Shown here one piece after another: positions 21,133 to 31,563 of a DNA stretch of 33,952 nt (positions within the stretch are counted from its first letter, which is position 1; each line of letters opens with the position of its first letter). The notes under the pieces were generated by a model. The model had not been told where the DNA came from, made no database searches, and saw nothing but the letters and a program-made list of their open reading frames with translations. The stretch is from Mucidula mucida (Eukaryota; Basidiomycota; Agaricomycetes; Agaricales; Physalacriaceae): positions 1 to 33,952 of the forward strand of contig JADNYV010000369.1 in NCBI GenBank assembly GCA_015501055.1, written 5' to 3'. The position numbers and the translations under genes are program-made.

Positions 21133-23236
21133 TTACCTATTGTACCCTCGATATTTATTTCGCTAATGTACTACGAGACTATCGAATGCGCACCTGCGCT
21201 TCAGATTATAAGAAATGAGGTGAGAAACTAAAGAATCTTTGATTTGTTGATACGATGTTGGGCATTGTGAACACCCTCCTCTTGTGGACGTACGGATCCT
21301 GACCTTAGTACTATGGGTGGTCTGATCCTTTCTGGATAGACTGAATGATTGCAGCTAGTCACCAAACCGACGATGCCCCAGGGTAACCGATGCCTACTAT
21401 ATGAGGATGCCTTGATGTAGTAGTAGTTTAGTGTCCTGATATTCGCAGGTGGTATATGGAGGCTTGCTCATGTAGTGAGCAGAGGTTACCTGCTGAGCAA
21501 CACGAGCTCGAGAGTCCATGTAGGACTGACTGAGGCTCTACACTCGTACTACTGTGAGAGTTCAGTCTGTTAACAGGGAGGACAGCACCTTTTTTGGTTC
21601 ATGACCACGCGGAGTTGAGACTTCTGAGATGAAAGCTGGAGGAAAGTACAGTGTAGAGGTAGCCGTACGCGTGACATTGGAGCGCGTCGTGTAAGAAGTG
21701 GTTGATGCCGTTATTCGTCTACGCGAGGACACAGATCGAGAGCTGCGTGAAGGCACAATAGCGGGCGATGTTATCGTTCAGATCACAGAATTGGCTGAAT
21801 GGACGGGAAACCCGTATCACACGCCCAGTGGTTGCTGTATGTAACTTAGATTTTTGCATTCGCACTCTCGAGTAGCCAAAGATTGAAAATTTTATTGCGA
21901 GAGCTATACTACGTATAACTCAGAAAAGAAAATGCGGCGATGACCACGGGTGCATCAAAACCTTCTGGGGAAAACCTCATTGAGGAGAAAACCCCAGTAA
22001 GGAAAGCTACCGGGCTGCCAGACAGAAAGCTATCTACGCGAAGAGCTGACAGGTAAGTAGAGAGGAATGGCAGGTCGACTTTGAGTAACAAACGTTGACT
22101 TTGAAGCGGAGCAGATTGCTAAAGACGGGGTCAGGAGGAACCATGAAGATGCTCAGCGTAAGACTTCCAGTGGAAGCGGTATACTCGAAAGAACCCTTCA
22201 ACACTCAGCACACTGTCAGAAACGTAGACAAGAACAGAGGAGAAGCAGAAGAGGAACATGTGAAAGCACGCGGAATCCCAGACACTCAAGACAAGGCTTA
22301 CAGTTTAACGCGCTGCTTAGTCGCCCGAGGGCATAAGCTGGGAACCCACGTCAAGGGGGCGCGCGGAACACTGCTGGAAAGTGACCGATTCCCAGAACCG
22401 GGAGGCTTGTCGCGTCAAGCCCTCAACGCCCGTAGACATCGAACCCACATAATGCGGCCAACACTCTGTGAGCCCCGTTGTCAATGCGCCGGTGCCTCAT
22501 ATAGGGACTGTAAGACTCGTGTGAATAAAGAAGTCGTCGATGTTAGAAAACAGAAAACTCACCACCGTCACACCTGCCCGCCGACTGCACCGAAGATCTC
22601 TTGACATAGCGTCATCCTCTCTGGGCGCAGCCAGCGGACGGGTTCGTTTAAAGGGACTGAACCAAACCCGCATCTCGCCCCCGACTACATCCAGAGCGCG
22701 CTAAAGGCCCCACAGCCTTTTTAAGGAGATGCGACCCGTTTTTCGTCAGTGGTCGGACGTCGCTGCTGCTCAACGAGTGTGGACAGGCGTGATAGCCCCG
22801 CGATCCCCAACCCCTCAAGGCGCGGCGGCACGCCGCGGATTCAGTGACCACAAAGTACAGTCAATCCCCGCCCAGTCACCACGGCGCCAGCGCTGTGGGA
22901 CGTGGAGAGAAGGACTCGTCGGCATCCAGGCCAGACCCGCACCGAGCCGTTACTCTTAACGGTACCTGGAACAAGTGAGGTGCGGGAAGTCAAGGGCCCG
23001 AAGGCTCTCCGACGCCCTGTGGTGTGAATCCGAGAACGCGCCGTGTCGACGGCTGGGGCGGCATCTATCGTTTCATTTTCAGATGTCGGCCTGAAACGAT
23101 GTTAGTAATGGAAGCAGCGGGCATACAGCGAAAGCGTACTTTAGGTTGTAGTCGATTTAAGAGGACTGTTTCCTGTAGGCGATCATCAGTGGTGACCGAT
23201 GAGTGAAATAGGGAAAGCGAACTCTTGTACTCAGAA

Positions 23237-23941
23237 GACAGCCAGGTCGCGCCTGGCTGTCACCACCCTTCTTGCGTTCGTCATTTTGAAAAGACTTTTT
23301 CTGGAGATGATGATCAGCAGGGAAGAGATGAACAGGTTGGCACGCACTAGTCTTTTCATTCTTGAGATTTATTATTAGCAGACATCTTCTGCAAGCGATG
23401 ATCAGCGATAGGCGAAGCGAAGAGTGAGAAGTCGTGCACCTAATTGCTCAAAATCCTTTCGGATGTCCTCGCTGTCATCGCCACAGCTTGTCGACACGAA
23501 TCATAATTATGAGCAAGACAATTCAATGACTAGACAACGTTCAGACGCTGGAGGAGCGCACGAAGGAGCACATACTTGTCTTCTCATGGACAGCCAGGTA
23601 TTGCCCTGGCTGTCGTCCTCGGCGGCTTATCGTCGCCGCCGTTTCCTGAGGTTAGTCCTTCAATCATTTATGAGCGAGACCATTCATTGACTACACAACA
23701 ACGATCAGTTGGTATAAGAGAGAGAGAACAGCAAGGAAGCACGAACTTGTCTCCTCATAGACAGCCAGGGCTTGTCCTGGCTGTCGTCTTGAAGTTGTCG
23801 CCACCGTTGCCTAAGGGTTAGTCCATATTATGAGCAAGACAATCCAATGACTAGACACAGATCAGACGTCAAAGGAGAGTAAAGCGGCGAAGAAACACGA
23901 ACATGTCTGCTCATCGACAGCCAGGGCTTGTCCTGGCTGTC
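23237..23941. repeat. Tandem array of paired-hairpin units
   Basis: A fixed hairpin, GACAGCCAGG-loop-CCTGGCTGTC (10 bp stem, 5-6 nt loop), occurs at 23237-23261, 23589-23614, 23760-23785 and 23916-23941. In the last three units it follows, exactly 1 nt after, a second stem: 23509-23519 with 23578-23587, 23670-23680 with 23749-23758, and 23830-23840 with 23905-23914. Those arms read ATGAGCAAGAC/GTCTTCTCAT, ATGAGCGAGAC/GTCTCCTCAT and ATGAGCAAGAC/GTCTGCTCAT. The A-T pair of one unit is G-C in another. A diverged unit at 23287-23296/23349-23358 has TGAAAAGACT/AGTCTTTTCA. Spacing of the fixed hairpins is 352, 171 and 156 bp. Confidence 0.8.
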
Positions 23942-24059
23942 ATCCTGGTAGGCGCGCGTCGGCGCCACAATCCTTCATGGTGGATGGTCGGGTCGTGTAG
24001 TAGAGGTCAGAGTGTTGAGTAAAAGGCAAGGTGGAGGAGAGGATTGAGCGATGACCTTT

Positions 24060-24320
24060 GCGCCGATGGTGGGGGTAGTAAAGAAAGAGGATAGGCGCCC
24101 GTTCTCGCGGCTTTATAGCTGTAGAGTGTGGTCCTGTTGTTGTTTGTTATTCGGAGATATCAGTCGAACAAAGGTCAGCCGAGTTCCCGTAGATCAGAAG
24201 CAGCGATAATGGAGTCCTCGTGTTGAGTGGCAGCCCTGCACTGCATTTTGGTGGCGCCTTTGTTCTCTAGTCGAGAGTAGGGAAAGAACGGCCGTTCTCC
24301 CGGCCTTGGGACTGGTGTAA
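24060..24320 (+). repeat. Weak direct repeat of ~65 bp
   Basis: About 24060-24125 and about 24253-24315 share ordered blocks (GCGCC, then AGTA(A/G)(A/G)GAAAGA, then CGTTCTC-CGGC). The second copy includes a GGCCG/CGGCC stem. Identity is moderate and the limits are uncertain. Confidence 0.35.
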
Positions 24321-25394
24321 CACATGGATAGAGGGTGTACCATTATGCGCTAGGTACCCAGTCTTAGAGGGGAAGATGTTTCGAAACTGTGCAAGATGAT
24401 GATGATGGCAAGAGCTGGAGAGAATTCTGATTTCGCCGATCCATCAACGGCAGCACGTGATCGTGAACAACTGTCCCAATTTGGCGACGGCCTAGGGGCT
24501 ACAGTTTCTGTATTCTGCGCCACCACCCAGGACGTTGACACTCTCAGTCTGCAATGAACATGCAAAGTCGACTGACTTTGCGACAGTCTTTTGGTCAAAT
24601 TCTCCGTCTTCCCTTGATCCCGCCCTATTGTTCTGCATGACTAGCTCAGGGCGCTGCATCGAAAGTCCCAGGCTTGTGTGTCCATTGCTCAGGCATAGTT
24701 GGAAGCCTTTGTTTCAAACGGGGATAGCTAAGCGACGTCGGCGGTAAACCCACTTGCATGCAGTGGCAGGGGGCTCACGGTAGATCTAACATGCGTGCAG
24801 CCGTCAAGTTTAAGACTATTCGTTTGTTTTGATGATTTTGGTTTGACAGCGCCAGCTTGTGAAGCTATTGTCCACTTTTCGATGGCGTGACGTTTTGTAC
24901 CGTTTTTGACTGGTGCGTACATTCAGGACAATGTGAAGATGGCAGGGAGACGCAGTGCCCGGAATAATGCGCGCCTGTCGTAGTAGATCCGTAGCCGCTC
25001 GAGTAGAAGCTGGTCTAGAGTATAAGCGCACTCAGCTACGAGGCGCATACAAAATAGGATGCCCTAACGATGAGGCGCCTAGTAGTCTTATCATGTAGGG
25101 AAACTTCTGCGCCACATGAGCGACTAGTTGACCGGAAATGCCCGAGTAACGTGACTACTTACAGATTTAGTGGATAATCATACCAAGTTGGCACCCAAGG
25201 CTAATCATACAAGCCCAAGGGAACAAATGGTACAAAACATGAAGAGGCATTGTAGTCGAAAGTGCCGACGCTGAAAGCGACCGCCCGGCGTTTCGGTGGT
25301 GTACTTGAACGCCGCCCCTAGCACGATAATTTGATACGACGCAATGAAATTGACACATAGTACGGAGCGCGGCGTCTCCATCGGCCTAGCGCCA

Positions 25395-26462
25395 TTATTT
25401 GCTTCTCTGATCTGTGTACCATGCAAGGGCATCGCCATCCAAGTCTCCCAATCTACTCGCCGACCTGTCGTTCGTACTTATAGCCACAGGGGACGCAGTC
25501 ACAGTTAGCGATTCATCCATTATCGGAATGCGACTGAGCAGCTCTTGATACCTACGCCTCATCCAGCGGGAGGGATATCGGTCAGCGGGTTTCGGCATCT
25601 CCTTACCCTCCTTCTCCAGGGCAAGCCTCTCTCGTCGCGTGAGATTCGGCGGCGGCTGCGTCCCAACCAGTTTGTGTACATCATCCAACACACCGAGGTT
25701 CAGAAGACTGGGCCGGTCGCCCAGACCAAGCGGGGGAAGCGTCTTCATGCACTCTGCAGCAAAGTAACGCCTCCGTGCGTTGGCTTCGCGCCGCTTGTTG
25801 GGTTTAGCGTTGTACATGGCCCATGTGGATGTGCGGTCGGGCATTTTGGGAGGGGTTTCGCAGGTCTTGGGGTTCAAGGCTCTTGTGGTCCGGGATATAC
25901 CGTTGGTGAGGAGCGCTAGGAGCTCTTTGGTATAGACGGGAGGGCGAGATCTCTCGTTGCCCTTCATGATGGGGTCAGGGAGTGGTTTGTCGGGATCAGT
26001 CGTGTATGGCTGTCGACAAGTTCAGCAATGAGAAATGAGATGGAAGAAATGATTGGCTTTACCTCTAGCAACTCGCGACGTAGTTTGCCTCTTCTTCCAT
26101 AAGCAAGATCCAGGACGTGGTCCATGCATTGTTTGTCTCCGACATTGGCACGGCTGAGTTTGCGTATTTCCTGTAATACGATGAGAACGGTGTCGCACTC
26201 GTGGGAGACTTGAGCTTGCCCGATTGACGCGTTTGAATTTCCGCGTCTGCAGACCTTTTGCACGGGCATTTTCACGCGTAGTAAGCAGTGCTTCAAGGTC
26301 GTCCTCGGCCTTTATTTGGTAGAAATACCTGTTACATATATTTCAGCAAATCTGTCAACGTACAAAATGTACAGAGTCCGACCTGAGATATACCTGAGGC
26401 AGTCGATTGACTTGTGTCAAATACGCTTCCTTCAAAGCCGCGACTTTGGCTACAAATGACAT
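25395..26462 (-). CDS. LYR-motif, Cup1-like protein (probable mitochondrial)
   Basis: Four exons give 304 residues: 26462-26383, 26328-26255, 26208-26063 and 26009-25395. The first intron is placed so that the product reads QVYLRYFYQIKAEDDLEALL, an LYR-like start (hydrophobic-Y-R, then a basic/acidic helix). A helix LIVLQEIRKLSRANVGD and the strongly family-like HVLDLAYGRRGKLRRELLEP follow. The C-terminal half is basic and Pro-rich (RREANARRRYFAAE, RYPSRWMRRRYQELL). This order matches my memory of fungal 'LYR motif-containing protein Cup1-like' proteins. LYR proteins usually bind acyl-carrier protein and serve mitochondrial assembly. The donor of the 46 bp intron 26209-26254 (GTCTGC) is weak, so that junction is the least sure. 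Confidence 0.7.
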
Positions 26463-26587
26463 GGTCTGGAATTAATTAAGCATGAAGGGAGGAGGGAAGC
26501 GCAGTCGGCTCTTCGGGCCGTTAACCGAATACCTAAGAGGCATGACACATTGATCCGTCATCTAAAATCTTTGTTCTCCCCGTCATC
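26463..26587. promoter_or_regulatory. 125 bp bidirectional promoter (Cup1-like / LSG1)
   Basis: The divergent start codons of the LYR protein gene and LSG1 are 125 bp apart, so regulatory sequence is shared. No TATA box is seen. Co-expression of a mitochondrial-assembly and a ribosome-assembly gene would be a natural test. Confidence 0.5.
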
Positions 26588-28945
26588 ATGGTATGCTCTG
26601 CTTTGCTTGGTATGAATGGTCCTCTTATGTAACGATGTAGCCCCCACAAAAAGGAAGAGATCACAATCCAAGCGGACTTGGCCGCGCTATCATCAACAAG
26701 AAAATCAAGGATGCCCGTAAAATGGAAGAATCTGGATTAGTGCGTCTCTGACAAGCCAATGCCATCTGCTGTTTTTGTTCAATTTTGCCAAGTAGTATGT
26801 CACAGATGTCGACCCGACTTCTCGATTAAAGTCCATCACACAAGAACGCGATCTAGACGAGTTTCTTAATACCGCAGAACTCGCCGGTACCGAATTCACT
26901 GCTGGTACGTCGCTTGACTCTGGATGTCTATACTCTGTGATGACGCATTATTATAGAACGACGGAATGTCAAAATAATACAGCAGTCTGCTGGCACACCG
27001 ACCAATCCTTACTTGCTCGATGATCAAGAGGAGAAGAAAACTCTGGAGCGGCATCAGGAAAACAAGCAGAAATTGCGAGTTCCTAGACGACCTCCATGGA
27101 AGAAGACCATGACTACGGCAGAGCTGGATCGTCAAGAGAAGACAGCATTTTTGGACTGGCGTCGAGGTCTTGCTGCGTATGTCGCAACGTTCATGATTAC
27201 AGGGTGCTTTAATGACCATCCACAGACTTCAGGAGGAAGAGAAACTCTTGTTAACACCCTTCGAACGTAATATTGAAGTTTGGAGGCAACTGTGGCGTGT
27301 TCTCGAACGGTCTCACTTGATTGTTCAAATTGTGGACGCTCGGAATCCTCTTCGTTTCCGTTGTGAGGATCTAGAGGACTACGTACGTGATGTAGAAGGA
27401 GCGGAGGGCGAGCAGGGTACGGGCAAAGACAAGAGGCGCAGCCTGCTCCTCATCAATAAGGCCGATCTCTTAACTGCGAAGCAACGGTACGTTACTTTTC
27501 GATTCAGCTATACACGCATATCTAAAGTTATGTAGAATATCTTGGGCGGATTATTTTGACGAACAAGGAATCCAATATGCCTTCTTTTCTGCCGCGAATG
27601 CAGCAGCAATCCAACAAGCACGACGAGATGCTTTGGCAGCCGAACAAGCCGCAAATCAACAACCAGTAGAGCCGGAAGACGAAGATGAAGAGGAAATTGG
27701 CGGTGAAGAAACTCTCGCGTCGTCTGAAGACGATGAAGAAGAATCGCAATCAGGATCCGACGACGATGATGACGCATATTACTCGGCAGACGAACAGGAG
27801 GAAGAACTGTACGCAACAGACGACCCTCGGGCAAAGGTCTTGTCGGTGTTGGAACTTGAGGACCTGTTTATTAAAATGGCGCCAGATCTTTCAGGTAAGA
27901 GTTTTCTGACATTGTTTTGGTCATTTTCTGAATCAGTTTCTAGTCTTTGCAGATTCAGAAGGAAAAACACCTCCAAAACTTGTCGTCGGACTTGTTGGCT
28001 ATCCCAACGTTGGCAAGTCAAGCACGATAAACTCTCTTCTGGGCGAGAAAAAGGTTAGTGTATCCTCGACGCCCGGAAAGACCAAGCACTTCCAGACCAT
28101 TCACTTATCGGAAACGATTGTCTTATGTGATTGCCCGGGTTTGGTGTTCCCCCAGTTTGCCACGACGAAAGCCGCTCTGGTCTGCGACGGCGTGCTACCT
28201 ATCGATCAGATGCGGGAGTACACAGGCCCAACGACGCTCCTGGTTCAAAGGATACCCCGAGAAGTGCTCGAGGCCACCTACGGGTTGACCATTAAGGTTA
28301 CTAATCCCGAAGAAGGTGGCGACGGTAAGGTTACCGCAGAGAACTTCCTCATAACTTTTGCCAGTAAGTGATTTTATGTTATCGTTCTATGTTCATACCT
28401 ACCATTCGATAGTCGCTCGTGGATTTACACGATCTGGCCAGGGTAATCCTGATGAAGCGCGGTCAGCGCGCTTCATTCTAAAGGACTACGTCAACGGCAA
28501 ACTGCTTTTCTGTCAATCGCCACCTGGTATTCCTGAGTCTGATTTCAACGAAGAGACACACAGGATAGCTCTGCGTCGGGCGGAAGGAACGAAACGGGCA
28601 CCCGTCACGCGTGTCGGCAAGAATGCGGATACATTCGTCGCGACACCGATACAAATAAACGGAGCTTCTGCTCCCAGCGTGAAGATGGTGTCACTCGATG
28701 CGCAATTCTTCAACGAAAACGCCAACTCGTCACTAGCAAGCCACGCATATACCAAGGGCGAACAAGCCTTTGGTTCTCGCCCCAAAGCATTCCCCCATCA
28801 AAATTCGGTTGCCAATGATGGGACGCCGCTGAATTTCAGGCAGGCGAGGATAGCCTCCGTTCTCGCCAATCAGGGTGAGACGGGGAAGAAGCAACATAAA
28901 AAGATGAAAAGAGTGAAGCAGCGCAGTGGGAAAGGTTACGATTAG
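26588..28945 (+). CDS. LSG1: Large-subunit GTPase Lsg1
   Basis: Eight exons give 664 residues: 26588-26590, 26641-26739, 26796-26904, 26957-27176, 27226-27486, 27536-27894, 27953-28363, 28413-28945. The first coding exon is only the ATG. The GTPase motifs are circularly permuted: G4 NKADL (about 221) precedes G1 GYPNVGKSS (about 366) and G3 DCPG (about 410), the hallmark of the YlqF/YawG family. An acidic insert (DEDEEEIGGEE...DDDDD) separates G4 from G1. The C-terminus is basic (KKQHKKMKRVKQRSGKGYD). Lsg1 is a cytoplasmic GTPase that releases the export adaptor Nmd3 from pre-60S ribosomes. All phases are consistent and there are no frameshifts. Confidence 0.92.
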
Positions 28946-29024
28946 AGTGTAGTCACATAACGTCACAGAGTCGCGTTGTATCTGTACCACCATCATCTAC
29001 CACTCTTTTCTTCCTACTACGAGC

Positions 29025-31323
29025 ATGCAACGACCAGCATTGACGGGTCCCATTCGCCGTGCGCGTCCTGAGGCGCGTCGACAGGTTTCCTCGTTGAATA
29101 TATGCGCCAAGTTGGTCACCGTTAAGAATGGGCGCAAACACAGTAAGTTACGCGTCTGATGCCTACATGTGTTCATTTTGCGCAGCAATCGTTGTTGGCC
29201 TCAACAAGCCTGCCATTATTGGGCGAGATCCCAATCGCTGGTGAGTGCGCACTGCATCGCACGACGAGGACCATCTTAGCCTCTTTTTTAGCACGTATGT
29301 GGTGTTAGACCTGCAAGTATCAGGCGTGCACTGCGAAATATCGGCGTTCGTGTCTTCTTGTCATTTAGTGCTCCGATTGAGCGTCCTGTAGCGTCAGGTC
29401 GCCAAATGGCGGCGTAATCGTGTCCTGCGAGGTGCATATAGTCATTCCCGCCAACTTTAAGCTGACGACGCGTTTCAGGACTTCTCTAAAAACGGAATTA
29501 TTCTAAACGAACAGAGGATTAAAAATGGCAGGGTGATCCTGATGGATGGCGACAGCTTGAGGCTACCAGACTCTATCAGTGGGTGCTCTTTTTGATCCAT
29601 TATCCAGGTCTGAGGGCCATCTAGCATTTACGGTTATACACCTTTGGAAAGAGCCGCGTGAAAAGGCTACTGCCTTCGAACCGACACCTCCCCAGCGAGC
29701 CACTCACAAGCAAATCGGCCGCTACCTTGTAGTGACATCGCACTGTCTCGGGTCGGGTACCTTTGCTACGGTCCACCTCGCGCTTGATACCGATAATCGA
29801 AGACAGATAGCATGTAAGACTATTCGCACAAAGGATCATAAAAACGTCGAGAAAGAAGTACAGATTTTGAAGAAACTGAATCATGTAAGCCAGTTTCTCT
29901 GTTCATTCGGGCTTTAACATTACTTTTTTTTGACTCTTTCAGCCGAACATCAACCGCATATATGGCTTTGAAGTGGAAGACAATTTCATGTACGTTGCCT
30001 GAGACTTTTGGTTTGGGCTCTCGTTGATGTGTATGCTTTATTCAGTTACATATTTCTTCAGCTGTGCGCTGGCGGAGATTTATTCGCTTACATTACCAGC
30101 AGACCAGAGAATGAGCATCGACTTTGCGAGGCTGAAGCTAAATACATCATGTTCCAACTCCTGAAGGCGCTCAAGTATCTTCATGATAGAAGTATATCAC
30201 ATAGAGGTGAGTTCGAAACCAACTTGGGCTCAGGTTCCCGCTCAAGGCTTTTGCTACTCTTGTAGATCTCAAGGCAGGTGTTCAAGCGTGACTCGCGTAG
30301 TGACCTCCGCTCACTTCCTGTAGCCCGAGAACATCCTCCTCTATGGTCCCGGCCCATATCCTCGCATTCTTCTTGCCGACTTTGGTCTCGCTCGATTGCA
30401 ATCATACCAATCAACTTTCAATGTCTGTGGAACTGTTCCTTACCTGCCGCCTGAAGGAATACTCGCCCTGCATTCGAGACATAAAGGCTACGTTGGGTGA
30501 CTATCTTCGCATTAAACATTACCTGACTGACTGACTAAATCATTCTTGTGCAGAGTGCCTGCGGACTGCTGGAGTGCCGGCGTCACTCTTTATGTCATGC
30601 TCTCGTAAGTGGTGTAATACTCTTCGCGAATCCAACTCGAGTTTTCTTGCAGTGGATCGCATCCGTTTGATTACGGCGCCACGACTGGATCCTCCGACAA
30701 CTGGAAGCACCGTATTCAAGACTCTCACGAGATTGCATCTCAGCTTCAAGCATCTCAAGATCTCACGCATCTTCAAGGCTCTCCTGACTACGCGTCTCAC
30801 TGTCAAGATTGTCGCGACCTCGCATCTCATATTCAAGACCCTCGTAATCTCGCCATTCATATTCAAGATTCTCACGATCCTGCATCTTATATCCAAGACT
30901 CTCAGGACTTCGCATCTCATATACAAGACTCTCGTGACCTCGCATCTCACAGTCAAGATTCTCAAGACTCTTTTAATCCCGCCTCTTCCCAGTGCTCTCA
31001 ATGCTATCGCAGGGCCGAAAAGCGTGCGAAGGAAAGAATCATCAACGGTGCGATCAACTTTGACCGGTCACCTTGGGATTGTCTTCCAAAAGGTTTGTTT
31101 GCAGATACCACTGGTATTTGTGACGCTCACTGATGGCAATTTACTCGTAGCCAAAGTTCTTATTAGACGTCTTCTCGATGACGATCCTCGCCACCGTGCC
31201 ACCGTGTATTCAGCTCTAAACAGCGAGTGGATAAAATCAGACTTGGAGAAGCTTCAAGCCGCCTACCAAGATAGAATCATCGCCTCTCTTCCTCCTGATG
31301 AACGCCCTAAACGCCGCGTTTAG
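29025..31323 (+). CDS. FHA-domain Chk2/Cds1/Rad53-type checkpoint kinase
   Basis: Thirteen exons give 557 residues: 29025-29142, 29186-29240, 29292-29345, 29398-29431, 29479-29578, 29625-29884, 29943-29989, 30046-30206, 30266-30273, 30324-30496, 30554-30604, 30653-31092, 31151-31323. An FHA domain (GRDPNRC, VSGVHCEIS, DFSKNGIILN, about 55-130) is followed by a Ser/Thr kinase: LGSGTFATVHLA, Lys185 in IACKTI, HRDLKPEN (275-282), DFGLA (298), CGTVPYLPPE, then RRLLDDDPRHRA. The tandem FHA-kinase layout is that of Chk2/Cds1, a nuclear DNA-damage kinase activated by ATM/ATR at S/T-Q sites. Between SGSHPFDYG and RIINGAINFDR the domain is interrupted by about 110 residues of decapeptide repeats rich in SQ. 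An 8 nt exon (30266-30273) supplies the DLK codons, and its downstream intron begins GC rather than GT. Confidence 0.87.
30708..30977 (+). repeat. 30 bp (10-residue) tandem repeat inside the kinase gene
   Basis: About nine copies of a 30 bp unit encode H-I-Q-D-S-x-D-x-A-S variants (for example HIQDSHDPAS, YIQDSQDFAS, HIQDSRDLAS), residues about 373-462. The frame is kept throughout, and several units contain SQ dipeptides. Confidence 0.85.
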
Positions 31324-31563
31324 ATCTGTTTGTCTGTTATTATCTTCTGCTCTGGATGGTTGGTGCTTGTCTTGCTAGACTTCGCTTCATTATTAGGCTG
31401 TTATTGTACAATCGCTATATGATATGCTTCTGGTGATTAATATGATTCTGAACAAAGTTCTGTTCAGAGTCAAGGCGCTTTCAAACGGGTGAATTTACTC
31501 CCGCCATGTGACATCATCCCATATCGTGAATTCTGTCGTTGAGTTTCTCTTCCCACAACACTC

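Larger units (their letters stand above)
21133..25394. ncRNA. 4.3 kb ORF-poor, structure-rich region (candidate ncRNA locus)
   Basis: Candidate only. No frame here shows a domain or a credible splice pattern. Perfect or nested stem-loops occur instead: 21965-21997 (CTGGGG/CCCCAG around CCTC/GAGG), 22821-22837 (CGCGGCG/CGCCGCG), 22936-22986 (8 bp CCCGCACC/GGTGCGGG enclosing 6 bp CCGTTA/TAACGG), 23040-23053, and 23067-23100 (ATCGTTTCA/TGAAACGAT). A hairpin array follows at 23237-23941. The sequence does not match 5S, 18S, 28S, U1-U6, SRP or RNase P/MRP RNA as I remember them. It could be a long structured RNA, an intergenic repeat island or a degraded mobile element. 24350-25394 shows nothing I recognise. 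Confidence 0.3.

Noticed and set aside
22095..22604. 169-codon ORF in the 22 kb region
   Set aside because: Basic, Cys/His-scattered composition, no domain, no splice context, and surrounded by stem-loops; probably a chance frame in GC-rich sequence.
23148..23230. Possible RNase P or MRP RNA core (ATCATCAGTGGTGACC resembles a conserved region)
   Set aside because: Only one short block resembles the vertebrate RNA as I recall it, and the other conserved blocks were not found.
23811..23825. Telomere-like GGGTTAG, perhaps a telomerase RNA template on the minus strand
   Set aside because: Only about 8 nt match, and a related GGTTAGTCC occurs at the same place in another unit of the array, so it is part of the repeat.
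30574..31323. Long alternative ORF over the kinase repeat region
   Set aside because: It is a shadow frame kept open by the 30 bp repeat; the spliced kinase frame has the conserved motifs on both sides.
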